Positions 8,165 through 17,377 of a stretch of 64,000 nt of DNA are shown in pieces. The notes beneath the pieces are model-generated. The model worked only from the letters and a program-made list of their open reading frames with translations. It did no database searches and was not told where the DNA came from. The stretch comes from Galactobacter caseinivorans (lineage in GTDB: Bacteria; Actinomycetota; Actinomycetes; Actinomycetales; Micrococcaceae): contig NZ_QQXL01000001.1 of NCBI RefSeq assembly GCF_003640665.1, forward strand, positions 372,001 to 436,000, in the 5' to 3' direction. Both the position numbers and the translations under genes were made by a program. Positions within the stretch are counted from its first letter, which is position 1. Each line of letters starts with the position of its first letter.

Positions 8165-9601
8165 TCAGGCCGAGCGTTCCAAGGGACTCTGCAACTCCCT
8201 GCCGGCTGGGCAGGTGGGCGCGGCGGCAACGGTGTCCATGCCCGACGCCGCGTGGCTGAGTTTCGCTGCCAGCTCGGCTGCCTGCGCCAGCTCAGCGGCG
8301 GTGGCGCGCTGGGGCTGGGTGGTGGCGGCCTTGCGGGCCTTGTGCGCGGGGGAGACCGGCACCTCGATGCCAAAGAGGGACTCGAGCGCGTCCGTGTAGT
8401 CCTCGATGCGGCCCTCCGCCGCCATCTCCCGTGCCCGCACGGTGGGGACGTGGAGGAGCTGCTTGATCATGCGGCGCATGGCGAACTCCACCTCCTCCGC
8501 CGCTGCGGTGCAGCCGTGCTGAGCGCGGACCTTGGAGACCTCAGACTCCAGGACGGACTGGGTGTGACGACGCAGCGCCACAATCGCGGAGTCCGCGGTG
8601 CGCTGGCGCTGGTCCCGCTCAAACTCCTCGGTGGCCTGCGCCACGATCTGGCTGGCGCGGCGCACCGAGTCCACCTGCTCGGTGGGTGCGGCCATGCGTA
8701 CGGACTCGAGGGTCAGCAGGCTCACCCCGTCCAGCTCATCAAGGGCGGGGTCAAAGTCGTGGGAGAGTGCCAGGTCAATGGCAATGAGGGGGTGCCCGGG
8801 GGTGCGTACCTCCGTCAGGTCCTCGCGCTCCAGGCGCTGGGAGCCGCCGGAGCAGCCGATGATGACGTCCGCCTGGGCCAGCCAGAGCGCCAGATCATCC
8901 CCGTCCAGGGCCACGCCACCGCGGGAGGCCACAAACTCCTCTGCGCGGCCGGAGGCGGAGTACACGCCGATGGTGCGCGCGCCGCGCTCCTCCAGCAGCT
9001 TCAGCGTGGCGCCGGCGTAGGCGCCGGTGCCAAAGAGCACCACGGTGCGCTCCGCCCAGGCGCCCGGCTCAACGTCCTCTGCCAGGTCAAGGGCCACGGA
9101 CACGATGGACTTGCCGCGCGAGCCAAGGGTGGTGGAGGTCTGCACTTCCTTGGCCGCACGCGAGGCGCTCTGGAAAAGTTTGGTGAGGCGGCCGGTGGCG
9201 GTGCCGGCGGACTGGGCCTCAATGAGGGCGCGGCGTACCTGACCGGCAATCTCGCGTTCCCCGACGACCGCGGAGTCAAGGCCGGCGCCAACGGAGAAGA
9301 GGTGGCGCACAGTGTCCGCGCCGGAGCGGGTGGTCAGTGCCTCAGAGACCTGATCGCGGTCCATACCTGCGGCCCCTGCGACCTGGTCAACCAAGGCCGA
9401 GCGGGCGGCGTCCACGCCATCGTGTTCACCGGCCTCCGCGTAGATCTCAAAGCGGTTGCAGGTGGAGAGAACCACGGTGCCCTGCAGTGCGGGGGAGGCC
9501 GCCAGCGAGGACGGCGAAAGGGAGCCCGCGGCCGCCGAAAGGCGGGCAACGGTCTCCAGGTCTAGCTCCGCATGGGAGGCAATCAAAGACATCAGCACCA
9601 C
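8165..9601 (-). CDS. hemA: Glutamyl-tRNA reductase
   Basis: A 478-residue NADPH-dependent glutamyl-tRNA reductase. It converts Glu-tRNA(Glu) to glutamate-1-semialdehyde, the first committed step of the C5 heme pathway; HemL, encoded about 8 kb away, takes the product. The nucleophilic cysteine lies in STCNR (Cys48 with the chosen start). The conserved [13 protein letters not shown] segment, a GTGAYAG nucleotide-binding loop and the long C-terminal dimerisation helix are present. The start was chosen as GTG at 9601 ([10 protein letters not shown]) by comparison with the family N-terminus MVLxSLVATHA; GTG 9598 and ATG 9592 are alternatives. There is no well-spaced Shine-Dalgarno; TACACT at 9611-9616 implies a very short or absent leader. 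It is transcribed divergently from hemE. Confidence 0.95.
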   Translation of the reverse strand: MVLMSLIASHAELDLETVARLSAAAGSLSPSSLAASPALQGTVVLSTCNRFEIYAEAGEHDGVDAARSALVDQVAGAAGMDRDQVSEALTTRSGADTVRHLFSVGAGLDSAVVGEREIAGQVRRALIEAQSAGTATGRLTKLFQSASRAAKEVQTSTTLGSRGKSIVSVALDLAEDVEPGAWAERTVVLFGTGAYAGATLKLLEERGARTIGVYSASGRAEEFVASRGGVALDGDDLALWLAQADVIIGCSGGSQRLEREDLTEVRTPGHPLIAIDLALSHDFDPALDELDGVSLLTLESVRMAAPTEQVDSVRRASQIVAQATEEFERDQRQRTADSAIVALRRHTQSVLESEVSKVRAQHGCTAAAEEVEFAMRRMIKQLLHVPTVRAREMAAEGRIEDYTDALESLFGIEVPVSPAHKARKAATTQPQRATAAELAQAAELAAKLSHAASGMDTVAAAPTCPAGRELQSPLERSA

Positions 9602-9610
9602 AATCCCAAA

Positions 9611-9616
9611 AGTGTA
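9611..9616 (-). promoter_or_regulatory. -10 element of hemA
   Basis: TACACT on the minus strand ends 9 nt before the GTG start at 9601. It predicts a leader of only a few bases for hemA. Confidence 0.45.
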
Positions 9617-9680
9617 GTCCTCCGGAGGCGCAGATTCAGGTGAGGGCGCCCTCACCACGCTGCGTGCGTGCGGCGTGGCG

Positions 9681-9756
9681 CCCCAGTTTCCGTGCGGCAC
9701 GGCCCTATTTTTCTACTTTCCGTAGAACTCGGTGTGGCGTGCCTCTCCCCAGTTTC
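9681..9756. promoter_or_regulatory. Palindrome and direct repeats in the hemA/hemE divergent promoter region
   Basis: TTCTAC-TTTCC-GTAGAA at 9711-9727 is a perfect 6-bp-arm inverted repeat in an AT-rich island inside GC-rich DNA. It is flanked by two identical CCCCAGTTTC decamers (9681-9690 and 9747-9756) 66 bp apart. The placement between divergent heme genes makes it a candidate operator for a heme-, iron- or redox-responsive regulator. The regulator is not identified. Confidence 0.5.
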
Positions 9757-9790
9757 GTTCCAGGGCGGTTCAAGCGGCAGAATGGGGGGC

Positions 9791-10888
9791 ATGCCCCTTA
9801 GTGGATCTCACCCCCTCGTCAGCGGCGTCACGGCGGACGCCCCCCTCCTTGCCGCATACCAGGGGCGCAAGCCCTCGCGCAGGCCAGTGTGGTTCATGCG
9901 CCAGGCCGGCCGCTCCCTGCCCGAGTACAAGCAGGTGCGCCAGGGCACGCAGATGCTCGAGGCGTGCCTGACCCCGGAGCTGGCCAGCGAGATCACGCTG
10001 CAGCCGGTGCGCCGCCACGACGTGGACGCGGGCATCTTCTTCTCTGACATCGTGGTCCCGCTGAAGCTGGCCGGCCTTGACGTGGAGATCAAGCCCGGCG
10101 TTGGCCCGGTCTTTGCTGAGCCCATCCGCACCGCGGAACAGGTGGCGGCGCTGCCCCGGCTGCAGGACTCTGCGCTTGACCCCATCCGCGAGGCCGTCCG
10201 TCTCACGGTCGCGGAGCTTGGCTCCACCCCGCTCATCGGCTTTGCCGGCGCGCCCTTCACCCTGGCCGCCTACATGGTGGAGGGCAAGCCCTCCCGTGAC
10301 CACCTTGGCCCGCGCCGCCTGATGCACTCCGACCCCGAGACCTGGGCCGCGCTGGCCAGCTGGGCCGCGGACGTCTCCGGGCAGTTCCTGCGCGCCCAGA
10401 TCGAGGCCGGCGCGTCCGCCGGGCAGCTCTTTGACTCCTGGGGCGGCTCCCTCTCCCGCGCCGACTACGACGCGCTCGTGAAGCCCGCCTCCGCCCGCGC
10501 CCTGGCCGCCGTAGCGGACCTTGGCACGCCGCTGGTGCACTTTGGCGTGGGCACCGGCGAGCTGTTGCCGTCCATGCTGGACGCCGGAGCCACAGTCATG
10601 GGTGTGGACTACCGCGTTCCCCTTGACGAGGCCGAGTCCCGTTTGGGCGGCAACGTGCCGCTGCAGGGCAACATCGATCCGGCCCTGCTCTCCGCGGGCT
10701 GGGAGCCGCTGAAGGCCCACACCCTTGATGTCCTGGCCAGGGGCGCCGTTGCGCCGGGCCACGTGGTGAACCTGGGGCACGGCGTGCCCCCGGACGCCGA
10801 TCCGGAGGTGCTCACGCGCCTCGTCAGCTTCATTCACTCGGTGCCCGTGGACGCGAACCCGCGCACGTGGGAGAGCCAGGAGGCCTGA
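9791..10888 (+). CDS. hemE: Uroporphyrinogen III decarboxylase
   Basis: A 365-residue cytoplasmic enzyme that decarboxylates the four acetates of uroporphyrinogen III to give coproporphyrinogen III. The signature WFMRQAGRSLPEY lies at about residues 34-46 and holds the substrate-binding arginines; DIVVPLKLAGLDV and the later VNLGHGVPPDADP segment are also conserved. The start is ATG 9791, which gives the family-typical N-terminus with the RQAGR motif near residue 40. A weak CAGAAT hexamer (9778-9783) sits 7 nt before it, so the mRNA may be leaderless. It is the first gene of the large plus-strand heme cluster; hemY starts 2 nt after its stop. Confidence 0.96.
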   Translation: MPLSGSHPLVSGVTADAPLLAAYQGRKPSRRPVWFMRQAGRSLPEYKQVRQGTQMLEACLTPELASEITLQPVRRHDVDAGIFFSDIVVPLKLAGLDVEIKPGVGPVFAEPIRTAEQVAALPRLQDSALDPIREAVRLTVAELGSTPLIGFAGAPFTLAAYMVEGKPSRDHLGPRRLMHSDPETWAALASWAADVSGQFLRAQIEAGASAGQLFDSWGGSLSRADYDALVKPASARALAAVADLGTPLVHFGVGTGELLPSMLDAGATVMGVDYRVPLDEAESRLGGNVPLQGNIDPALLSAGWEPLKAHTLDVLARGAVAPGHVVNLGHGVPPDADPEVLTRLVSFIHSVPVDANPRTWESQEA

Positions 10889-10890
10889 GC

Positions 10891-12315
10891 ATGTCAGCAC
10901 TGCGTCGCCCCAATACCGCCCCCGCCGCCACCGACACCCCGCTGGCTGTCGTCATTGGCGGCGGTATCTCTGGGCTCGTCGCCGCGCGTGAGCTGGCCCT
11001 GACCGGTCACCGTGTGGTGGTGGCAGAGGCCGGCGCACTGGGCGGCCGGGTCACCGCCCACACCGTGGATTCCCTTGTGCTGGACGCGGGTGCGGAGTCC
11101 TTCGCCACGCGCAATCCCTCCGTCTCCCGCCTGGCGCGTGAGCTTGGCCTTGATGTGGTGCTGCCCTCCGAGTCGCCCGCCTGGCTGCACGCCGGGCCGG
11201 GCCGTGACATCCCGTTGCCGCGCACCGGCATCTTTGGCATTCCTGGGGACCCGCTGGCCGCTGACGTGGTGGCGGCGCTTGGCCGCCCTGGCGCCGAGCG
11301 CGCCGCCGAGGACCTTGACCTGCCGGTGGACCCCTCCCTGCTGAAGGGGAACGTGAGCCTGGGACACCTGGTGCGTGAGCGCCTTGGCCAGGCCGCACTG
11401 GACACCCTGGTGGCTCCCGTGGTCTCCGGCGTGCATTCGGCGGACCCGGACGTGCTGGACGCGGACGCGATTGCCCCTGGGCTGCGTGCGGCCCTGGCCC
11501 GCGAGGGCTCACTGTGCCGGGCCGCTGCCTCCTTGCGGGCAGCCGCGCCGGCCGGCTCCGCCGTGGCGGGCCTTGACGGCGGCATGAACACCCTGACCAC
11601 CGCGCTGCTTGAGGACCTCCGCGAGCGCGGCGTGACGCTGCTTGATCACACGGTGATTGACACGGTGGAGCTGGCGGAGGGGATCTGGCACGTGGCCTCT
11701 GGCACGGACACCCTGGAGGCAGACCGCCTGGTGGTGGCCACGGACGGCCCCACGGCCGTTGACCTGTTGGCCGGCTCGGTGCCTGGCCTCGCCGCCCTGC
11801 GCCCTGCCAAGGGCGCCGGAGTCACCCTGGTGACCCTGGTGGTAGACCAGCCCGTCCTGGACGAGGCCCCCCGCGGGACCGGCGTGCTGGTGGCGCCGGA
11901 CGCCACGGACGTGGTGGCCAAGGCCCTGACCCACTCCACCGCCAAGTGGCCCTGGCTTGCCCGCGAGGCGGGCCCTGGCCGCCACGCCGTGCGCCTGTCC
12001 TACGGGCGCACCACGGACGCGGCCGCCCGCATGGCGGACGCCAAGGATGCGGTCCTGACCAAGCAGGCCATTGCCGATGCGGCCGTGCTGCTTGGCGTGC
12101 CGCTGAGCTCCGCGGACGTGCTTGGCTCCGACGTGATCCGTCACCCCGGCGCCCTCCCCATGGCGACCGAGGGGCACCGCGCCCTGCTTGACGCTGCCGC
12201 GGTGCTGCTACGCGGCGTCGAGCATCTTGACGTCATCGGTGCCTGGCGCAGCGGCACCGGGCTGACGCCCATCGTGGCCGCGACCCGCGCTCAACTCGGG
12301 ATCAGCGCCAGCTGA
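10891..12315 (+). CDS. hemY: Coproporphyrinogen III oxidase (CgoX; former protoporphyrinogen oxidase HemY)
   Basis: A 474-residue FAD-dependent oxidase. The dinucleotide-binding motif VIGGGISGL lies at residues 21-29, followed by the conserved E-A-G-x-L-G-G-R segment that contacts FAD. The C-terminus has the family ending IGAWRSGTGLTPIVAATRAQL. In actinobacteria this family oxidises coproporphyrinogen III to coproporphyrin III using oxygen; the presence of chdC and the matching ferrochelatase in the same cluster supports this role rather than protoporphyrinogen oxidation. The ATG start lies 2 nt after the hemE stop, indicating translational coupling. The protein is probably soluble or membrane-peripheral. 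It is followed by a 92-bp gap with two hairpins before chdC. Confidence 0.95.
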   Translation: MSALRRPNTAPAATDTPLAVVIGGGISGLVAARELALTGHRVVVAEAGALGGRVTAHTVDSLVLDAGAESFATRNPSVSRLARELGLDVVLPSESPAWLHAGPGRDIPLPRTGIFGIPGDPLAADVVAALGRPGAERAAEDLDLPVDPSLLKGNVSLGHLVRERLGQAALDTLVAPVVSGVHSADPDVLDADAIAPGLRAALAREGSLCRAAASLRAAAPAGSAVAGLDGGMNTLTTALLEDLRERGVTLLDHTVIDTVELAEGIWHVASGTDTLEADRLVVATDGPTAVDLLAGSVPGLAALRPAKGAGVTLVTLVVDQPVLDEAPRGTGVLVAPDATDVVAKALTHSTAKWPWLAREAGPGRHAVRLSYGRTTDAAARMADAKDAVLTKQAIADAAVLLGVPLSSADVLGSDVIRHPGALPMATEGHRALLDAAAVLLRGVEHLDVIGAWRSGTGLTPIVAATRAQLGISAS

Positions 12316-12335
12316 ACCCGCCCCCACAGTCATAG

Positions 12336-12384
12336 CTCGCGCCGTCCCCCCTGAGGGCGCGAGGAGGTGGCCGGAGACCCGGCC
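12336..12384 (+). promoter_or_regulatory. Two hairpins between hemY and chdC
   Basis: CTCGCGCC (12336-12343) pairs with GGCGCGAG (12356-12363), and GGCCGG (12369-12374) pairs with CCGGCC (12379-12384). They fill the only sizeable gap of the heme cluster. No T-tract follows, so an mRNA-processing or partial-attenuation role is more likely than full termination. Confidence 0.5.
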
Positions 12385-12407
12385 GGAAAGGAACAGGTGA
12401 GGACCGC

Positions 12408-13133
12408 ATGTCCGAGACCGCATACCGTCCGGAGAATTCGTCGCCCGTCATGGCGGAGCGCTCCCGGGAGGGAGAGCAGACCCTGCACTTCACCGCCTGG
12501 GCGGTCTACGCGAGGATCGATGGCATTGAGCGCGCGGCCTCTGACGCGGAAGAGTTCGACGTCGCTGCCGCCCAGTTGGCGGACGAGGGCGTCACGCTGC
12601 GCGGGCTCTACGACGTCTCTGGCATGCGCGAGGGCTCTGACCTGATGGTGTGGGTCCACGGACCCAGCTTTGAGGGCCTGCAGGCGGCCCTGCGCCGGCT
12701 GCGCCGCACCGGTCTGCTGGCCGGAACCGAGCTGGCCTTCTCCTACTTTGGGGTGCACCGCGAGGCGGAGTTCGCCAAGGACCACTCGCCCTCCTTTGCC
12801 CGCGGCACCGAGCCAAGCGAGTGGCTCACCGTGTACCCGTTTGTGCGCTCCTACGACTGGTACACCCTCGATGCCAAGGAGCGCGGCAAGATGCTGCGCG
12901 ATCACGGCATCCTTGGCCGCGACTTCCCCATGGTGCAGGCCAACACCGTGGCCTCCTTTGCCCTGGGCGATTGGGAATGGATCATTGCGCTGGAGGCCCC
13001 CGAGGTGATCGACTTGGTGGACATGATGCGCCACCTTCGTTACACCGACGCCCGCCAGCACGTGCGCGAAGAGGTCCCCTTCTACACCGGGCGCCGCATC
13101 AGCGCCCAGCAGGCACTGGAGGTGCTGGCATGA
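12408..13133 (+). CDS. hemQ: Coproheme decarboxylase (ChdC/HemQ)
   Basis: A 241-residue chlorite-dismutase-fold enzyme that converts iron-coproporphyrin III to heme b by two peroxide-dependent decarboxylations, the last step of the coproporphyrin-dependent pathway. The sequence has the actinobacterial catalytic set: Tyr143 in YPFVRS, Trp151 after it, His126 in KDHSPSF as a distal base, and His166 in LRDHGI as probable proximal heme ligand. These correspond in position to Tyr135, Trp143, His118 and His158 that I recall for Corynebacterium diphtheriae ChdC. The start ATG has a GAGGA site. The stop overlaps the hemH start (ATGA), so iron insertion and decarboxylation enzymes are translationally coupled. 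Confidence 0.95.
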   Translation: MSETAYRPENSSPVMAERSREGEQTLHFTAWAVYARIDGIERAASDAEEFDVAAAQLADEGVTLRGLYDVSGMREGSDLMVWVHGPSFEGLQAALRRLRRTGLLAGTELAFSYFGVHREAEFAKDHSPSFARGTEPSEWLTVYPFVRSYDWYTLDAKERGKMLRDHGILGRDFPMVQANTVASFALGDWEWIIALEAPEVIDLVDMMRHLRYTDARQHVREEVPFYTGRRISAQQALEVLA

Positions 13134-14341
13134 GCGCGGATATCAGCTTTGACCCGCGAACGGGGTACGACGAGAACGGCAGGATGGAGCCCAAGGCGTA
13201 CGACGCCCTGATCCTGTCCTCCTTCGGCGGGCCAGAGGGCCAAGAGGACGTGATCCCGTTCCTGCGCAACGTCACCGCCGGCCGCGGCATCCCGGACGAG
13301 CGCCTCGAAGAGGTGGCAACGCACTACCGTGCCAACGGCGGCGTGAGCCCCATCAACGCCCAGAACCGCGCGCTCAAGGCCGCGATTGAGCGCGAGTTGG
13401 AGGCGCGCGGAGTCCAGCTCCCCGTGCTGTGGGCCAACCGCAACTGGGACCCCTACGTGGCAGAGGTGCTGCAAGAGGCCTACGGGGCAGGCCACCGGCG
13501 CCTCCTGGTCCTGGCGACCTCCGCCTACTCTGGCTACTCCTCCTGCCGCCAGTACCGCGAGGACTACGGCGTTGCCCTGCGAGAGACGGGCCTTGAGGGC
13601 AAGCTAGAGGTGGACAAGATCCGCCAGTACTTTGACACGCCCGGCTTCGTGGAGCCCTTCGTTGAGGACCTGGCGACGGGCCTGGCGGATGTGCGCAAGC
13701 AGCTGCTGGCCAAGGGCGAGGAGGGTGCCCCGATCCACATCGTGTTCACCACCCACTCCATCCCGCAGAGCGACGCGGATGCGGCCGGCCCGCGGGACCT
13801 GGTGGCCCAGATCGAGACGGACATGTACTCCCAGCAGCACCTGGACGTGGCCCGCGAGATCCTCTCCCGCGTGACTGCGGCGCAGGGCCTTGACTGGTCC
13901 CTGGTCTTCCAATCCCGCTCCGGTGCGCCGCACATTCCCTGGCTGGAGCCGGACATCAACGACGCCATCACGGAGTACGCCGAGGCCGGAACCCGCGGCG
14001 TCGTGGTGGTTCCCATTGGCTTTGTCTCGGATCACATGGAGGTGGTCTGGGACCTGGATACCGAGGCCAAGGAGACCTCAGAGGAGCTGGGGCTTGCCTT
14101 CCACCGTGTGCCCACCCACGGCACGCACACCGCCTTTGTATCCGGCGTGGTTGACCTGATCGAGGAACGCCTGCTTGGCCCGGACGGCCAGGCGCTGCGC
14201 CAGGGTCGCGTCTCCTGCGTCACGGGCGGGCCATGGTTTGACGTGTGCCGCCCCGGTTGCTGCGTGAAGCAGATGCGCGATGGCACGTTTAAACCGACCA
14301 TCGCCGCCGTTGACTCAGAGGTAGGAGTTCCCCAGGCGTGA
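13130..14341 (+). CDS. hemH: Coproporphyrin ferrochelatase (CpfC)
   Basis: A 403-residue ferrochelatase that inserts Fe2+ into coproporphyrin III, supplying coproheme to ChdC. Conserved segments include SSFGGPEGQEDV near the N-terminus, YSGYSSCRQYRED, and FTTHSIP with the metal-binding histidine, followed by FQSRSG and a PIGFVSDHMEV segment. Five cysteines fit an actinobacterial [2Fe-2S]-type site: Cys139 in SSCRQ, then Cys363, Cys373, Cys377 and Cys378 near the C-terminus. The cluster is known in mycobacterial ferrochelatase, though spacing here differs slightly. The start ATG 13130 overlaps the chdC stop, and the stop overlaps the GTG of hemC (GTGA), so the genes are tightly coupled. Confidence 0.95.
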   Translation: MSADISFDPRTGYDENGRMEPKAYDALILSSFGGPEGQEDVIPFLRNVTAGRGIPDERLEEVATHYRANGGVSPINAQNRALKAAIERELEARGVQLPVLWANRNWDPYVAEVLQEAYGAGHRRLLVLATSAYSGYSSCRQYREDYGVALRETGLEGKLEVDKIRQYFDTPGFVEPFVEDLATGLADVRKQLLAKGEEGAPIHIVFTTHSIPQSDADAAGPRDLVAQIETDMYSQQHLDVAREILSRVTAAQGLDWSLVFQSRSGAPHIPWLEPDINDAITEYAEAGTRGVVVVPIGFVSDHMEVVWDLDTEAKETSEELGLAFHRVPTHGTHTAFVSGVVDLIEERLLGPDGQALRQGRVSCVTGGPWFDVCRPGCCVKQMRDGTFKPTIAAVDSEVGVPQA

Positions 14342-15336
14342 GCGATTTCCGCATCGGCACCCGCGGCAGCGCCCTGGCCACGACCCAGACCGGGATCGTG
14401 GCCAGGGCGCTGAGCGCCGCCGGGGCCGGTGACCCAGAGACCCTGATCGTGAAGACCGAGGGAGACGTGGTCACCGGCTCGCTGGCCGCGCTGGGCGGGA
14501 CGGGCGTCTTTGCCGCCTCGTTGCGCCAGCGCGTGCTAGATGGCGGCGTTGAGGTGGCGGTGCACTCGCTCAAGGACCTCCCCGTGGCCCAGCCGGAGGG
14601 TCTGAGTATCGCCGCGATCCCCACCCGCGAGGACGTCCGCGACGTGCTGGTGGCGCGGGATGGCCACACGCTGGACAATCTCCCGACCGGCTCCGTGGTG
14701 GGCACCGGGTCCCCGAGGCGCGCCGCGCAGCTGTTGGCCGCGCGCCCGGATCTGCGCGTCGCAGACATCCGCGGCAACGTGCCCACGCGCCTGCGGCGGG
14801 TCAAGGGGCTTGTCCTTGAACACGACGACCCCGGCTCCGTTGGCCGCGAGCGCGCGGGAGACCTTGACGCCGTGATCCTGGCCGGGGCCGGCCTGGACCG
14901 TCTTGGCCTGCAGCGCTTCGTCACCGAGCGCATTGACCCCCACGTCATGCTCCCCGCCCCCGGGCAGGGCGCCCTGGCGGTGGAGGTCTCCAGCGCCACG
15001 GCGGCGGCTGATTCCCCGCTGACGCGCGCGTTGTTGGTGCTCGACGACGCTGCCACCAGGTGGGCGGTCAGCGCCGAGCGGGCGCTGTTGGCCCGGTTGG
15101 AGGGCGGCTGCGCCGCCCCGCTTGGCGCGCTCGCCGTGCTCAGCAGGACCGGCTCGCTGAGAGTGGATGCCGTGGCCGTGAGCCCGGATGGCTCCCGCTC
15201 GCTGCGTCGCCACGCCTCCGCCCAGGTCCAGGACCTGGCCGGTGCGCTTGCCCTTGGTGAGCGGCTGGCGGATGAACTCTTGGCCGCAGGAGCCGCCCAG
15301 CTGATGGGCACCAACCCGGAAGGCGAGAAGCCATGA
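14338..15336 (+). CDS. hemC: Hydroxymethylbilane synthase (porphobilinogen deaminase)
   Basis: A 332-residue enzyme that polymerises four porphobilinogen molecules to hydroxymethylbilane. The dipyrromethane cofactor cysteine is Cys258 in LEGGCAAPLGA. Other hallmarks are RIGTRGSALA at the N-terminus, VHSLKDLP, GTGSPRRAAQL, DIRGNVPTRL and LPAPGQGALAVE. It starts at GTG 14338, overlapping the hemH stop, and ends overlapping the hemD start (ATGA). The overlaps indicate translational coupling so that the unstable hydroxymethylbilane passes to HemD made alongside. Confidence 0.96.
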   Translation: MSDFRIGTRGSALATTQTGIVARALSAAGAGDPETLIVKTEGDVVTGSLAALGGTGVFAASLRQRVLDGGVEVAVHSLKDLPVAQPEGLSIAAIPTREDVRDVLVARDGHTLDNLPTGSVVGTGSPRRAAQLLAARPDLRVADIRGNVPTRLRRVKGLVLEHDDPGSVGRERAGDLDAVILAGAGLDRLGLQRFVTERIDPHVMLPAPGQGALAVEVSSATAAADSPLTRALLVLDDAATRWAVSAERALLARLEGGCAAPLGALAVLSRTGSLRVDAVAVSPDGSRSLRRHASAQVQDLAGALALGERLADELLAAGAAQLMGTNPEGEKP

Positions 15337-16394
15337 GCGCACCCACCGTCGCCGTGTTGCGGGCAGAGGACCGCGCCACGCCGCTGGCCAACGCCTTGCT
15401 GAAGGCCGGGGCCGTGCCCGTGCTGTGCCCGCTGATAGCGCACGAGCTGCCAGAGCCAGGCACGGAGACCGCCGTGATCCGTGAGGGGCTCGCGCGCCTC
15501 GCGGAGGGTGCCTTCTCCTGGGTCGCGTTCACCTCCGTCACCACCGTCTCCGCCCTCCTGGCGATTGCCGCTCATGCGGCGGACGAGGGCTCCTCAGGCG
15601 CCGCCTCACAGGGTGGTAGCCAGGCTCACACCGGAGAGGAAACAGCTTTCGAGCCTGCGTCCTTGGCCGACGCGTCCTTCGCCGGCGCCGCCGCGGCAGG
15701 CACCGAGACCCACGCAGCAGCCGCCGACCCTGCCAGCGGTGCAGGGCAGGAGCATGTGCCCGGTTCCACCGCGCCGCTGCTGCAGGTGGCGCCGCGCACC
15801 AAGGTCGCCGCAGTGGGCAAGGCGACCGCAAGGGCACTGCGCGCCGCCGGGGTACGCGTGGATCTGATCCCGTCCGCCGAGCATTCCGCACGCGGGCTGC
15901 TGGCGGATTGGCCGGCCGTAGAGGACACCGCGTTTGCCGCCGTCTGGCTTCCCGCCGCGGATCTGGCCTCGCCCAAGCTGCGCGACGGCCTCTTGGAGCT
16001 GGGCTGGCGACCCGAGGATGCCGTGGCATACCGCACGGTCCCCGCCCCCGCCCGGCCGGAGCTGGCGCTCGCGACGGCCGTGCGCGGCGCCAACACACCC
16101 GAGGCCCTGCCAGGGGCCGCGCGCATGTTGCCCGATGACCTCGCGGACGCCCTGTCCTGCGGGCTGCTGGACGCCGCCGTGCTCACCAGCCCGTCCACGG
16201 CGCGCCGCGTGGCGCAACTGCTGGACGGGCGCGCCAGCGCGACCGGCTACATCGCGATCGGGCCGCGCACCGCGGACGAGGCGACCGGGCTTGGCCTGCG
16301 TATCGACGCGATCTCCGCCTCCACCGACCCCGTCGGCCTGGCCGACGCCCTTGCGGCCCGGGACACGGTCGTTCACGAAAGGAACCCACAGTGA
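15333..16394 (+). CDS. hemD: Uroporphyrinogen III synthase with an Ala/Gly/Ser-rich insertion
   Basis: A 353-residue HemD-type synthase, which cyclises hydroxymethylbilane with inversion of ring D. The family is weakly conserved, but [10 protein letters not shown] (near residue 63), [19 protein letters not shown] and a later [15 protein letters not shown] segment fit the two-lobed fold. It is longer than the usual 250-280 residues because a low-complexity stretch of about 65 residues (roughly 82-148), rich in Ala, Gly, Ser and Glu, lies between two core elements. The gene overlaps hemC by 4 bp (ATGA) and hemB by 4 bp (GTGA). Identity is also supported by position within the pathway cluster. 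Confidence 0.9.
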   Translation: MSAPTVAVLRAEDRATPLANALLKAGAVPVLCPLIAHELPEPGTETAVIREGLARLAEGAFSWVAFTSVTTVSALLAIAAHAADEGSSGAASQGGSQAHTGEETAFEPASLADASFAGAAAAGTETHAAAADPASGAGQEHVPGSTAPLLQVAPRTKVAAVGKATARALRAAGVRVDLIPSAEHSARGLLADWPAVEDTAFAAVWLPAADLASPKLRDGLLELGWRPEDAVAYRTVPAPARPELALATAVRGANTPEALPGAARMLPDDLADALSCGLLDAAVLTSPSTARRVAQLLDGRASATGYIAIGPRTADEATGLGLRIDAISASTDPVGLADALAARDTVVHERNPQ

Positions 16395-17377
16395 GCTTCC
16401 CGTCCCGGCGCCCCCGCCGGTTGCGCCAGTCCCCGGCCGTACGCCGCCTGGTGGCGCAGACGAGCATCAACCCGCATCAGCTGATCCTCCCGGCCTTTGT
16501 CCGCGAGGGGGCCACGGAGAACATCGCCATCTCCTCCATGCCCGGCGTGGTCCAGCACAGCCGAGACTCGCTCAAGGCGGAGGCGGCCCGCGCCGCAGAG
16601 GCCGGGCTGGGCGGCATCATGCTCTTTGGTGTGCCCGCCACGCGTGATGCCGTGGGCTCCGGCGCCACCGACCCAGAGGGCATCCTGAACCTGGCCATCA
16701 CCGATGTGAAGGCGGAAGTGGGGGATGAGCTGCTGGTCATGGGCGACGTCTGCCTGGACGAGTTCACCGACCACGGCCACTGCGGCGTGCTCGCGGCGGA
16801 CGGTTCAGTGGATAACGACGCGACGCTGGCGATCTACGCCGAGATGGCCGTGGCCCAGGCCCGCGCCGGCGCGGACGTGCTTGGCCCCTCCGGCATGATG
16901 GACGGGCAGGTGGGAGTCATCCGCGCCGCCCTTGACCAGGCAGGCTTCCAGGACACCCTGGTCATGGCGTACTCCGCCAAGTACGCCTCCGCCTTCTACG
17001 GCCCCTTCCGCGAGGCGGTGGACTCCCAGCTGGTCGGGGACCGGCGCACCTACCAGATGGACCCGGCCAACCGCCGCGAGGCCGTCCTCGAGGTGGAGCT
17101 TGACCTGGAAGAGGGCGCGGACATGGTCATGGTCAAGCCCGCCATGGCCTACATGGACATCCTGGCGGACGTCGCCGCCATATCCCCGGTTCCCGTCGCC
17201 GCCTACCAAATCTCCGGCGAGTTCGCCATGATCGAGGCGGCCGCAGCCAACGGATGGATTGACCGCAAGGCCTCCATCCTCGAATCCGTCCTGGGACTGC
17301 GCCGCGCCGGCGCGGACCAGGTGCTCACGTACTGGTCGCTGGAGATTGCGCAGTGGCTGAAGGAAGGCACAGCATGA
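16391..17377 (+). CDS. hemB: Porphobilinogen synthase (delta-aminolevulinate dehydratase)
   Basis: A 328-residue enzyme that condenses two 5-aminolevulinates to porphobilinogen. The catalytic lysines lie in AYSAKYAS and VMVKPAMAY. The metal-binding segment is [14 protein letters not shown]: Cys121 and Cys131 are kept, but the middle zinc cysteine of the classical C-x-C...C triad is Asp123, giving a mixed site seen in other actinobacteria. It starts at GTG 16391 overlapping hemD; a GAAAGGA site is upstream. Its stop overlaps the hemL ATG (ATGA). Confidence 0.96.
   Translation: MSFPSRRPRRLRQSPAVRRLVAQTSINPHQLILPAFVREGATENIAISSMPGVVQHSRDSLKAEAARAAEAGLGGIMLFGVPATRDAVGSGATDPEGILNLAITDVKAEVGDELLVMGDVCLDEFTDHGHCGVLAADGSVDNDATLAIYAEMAVAQARAGADVLGPSGMMDGQVGVIRAALDQAGFQDTLVMAYSAKYASAFYGPFREAVDSQLVGDRRTYQMDPANRREAVLEVELDLEEGADMVMVKPAMAYMDILADVAAISPVPVAAYQISGEFAMIEAAAANGWIDRKASILESVLGLRRAGADQVLTYWSLEIAQWLKEGTA

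Noticed and set aside
8252-9565. A 437-codon plus-strand frame opposite hemA
   Set aside because: hemA is certain from its catalytic motif. The opposite frame gives Gly/Arg/His-rich sequence without homology.
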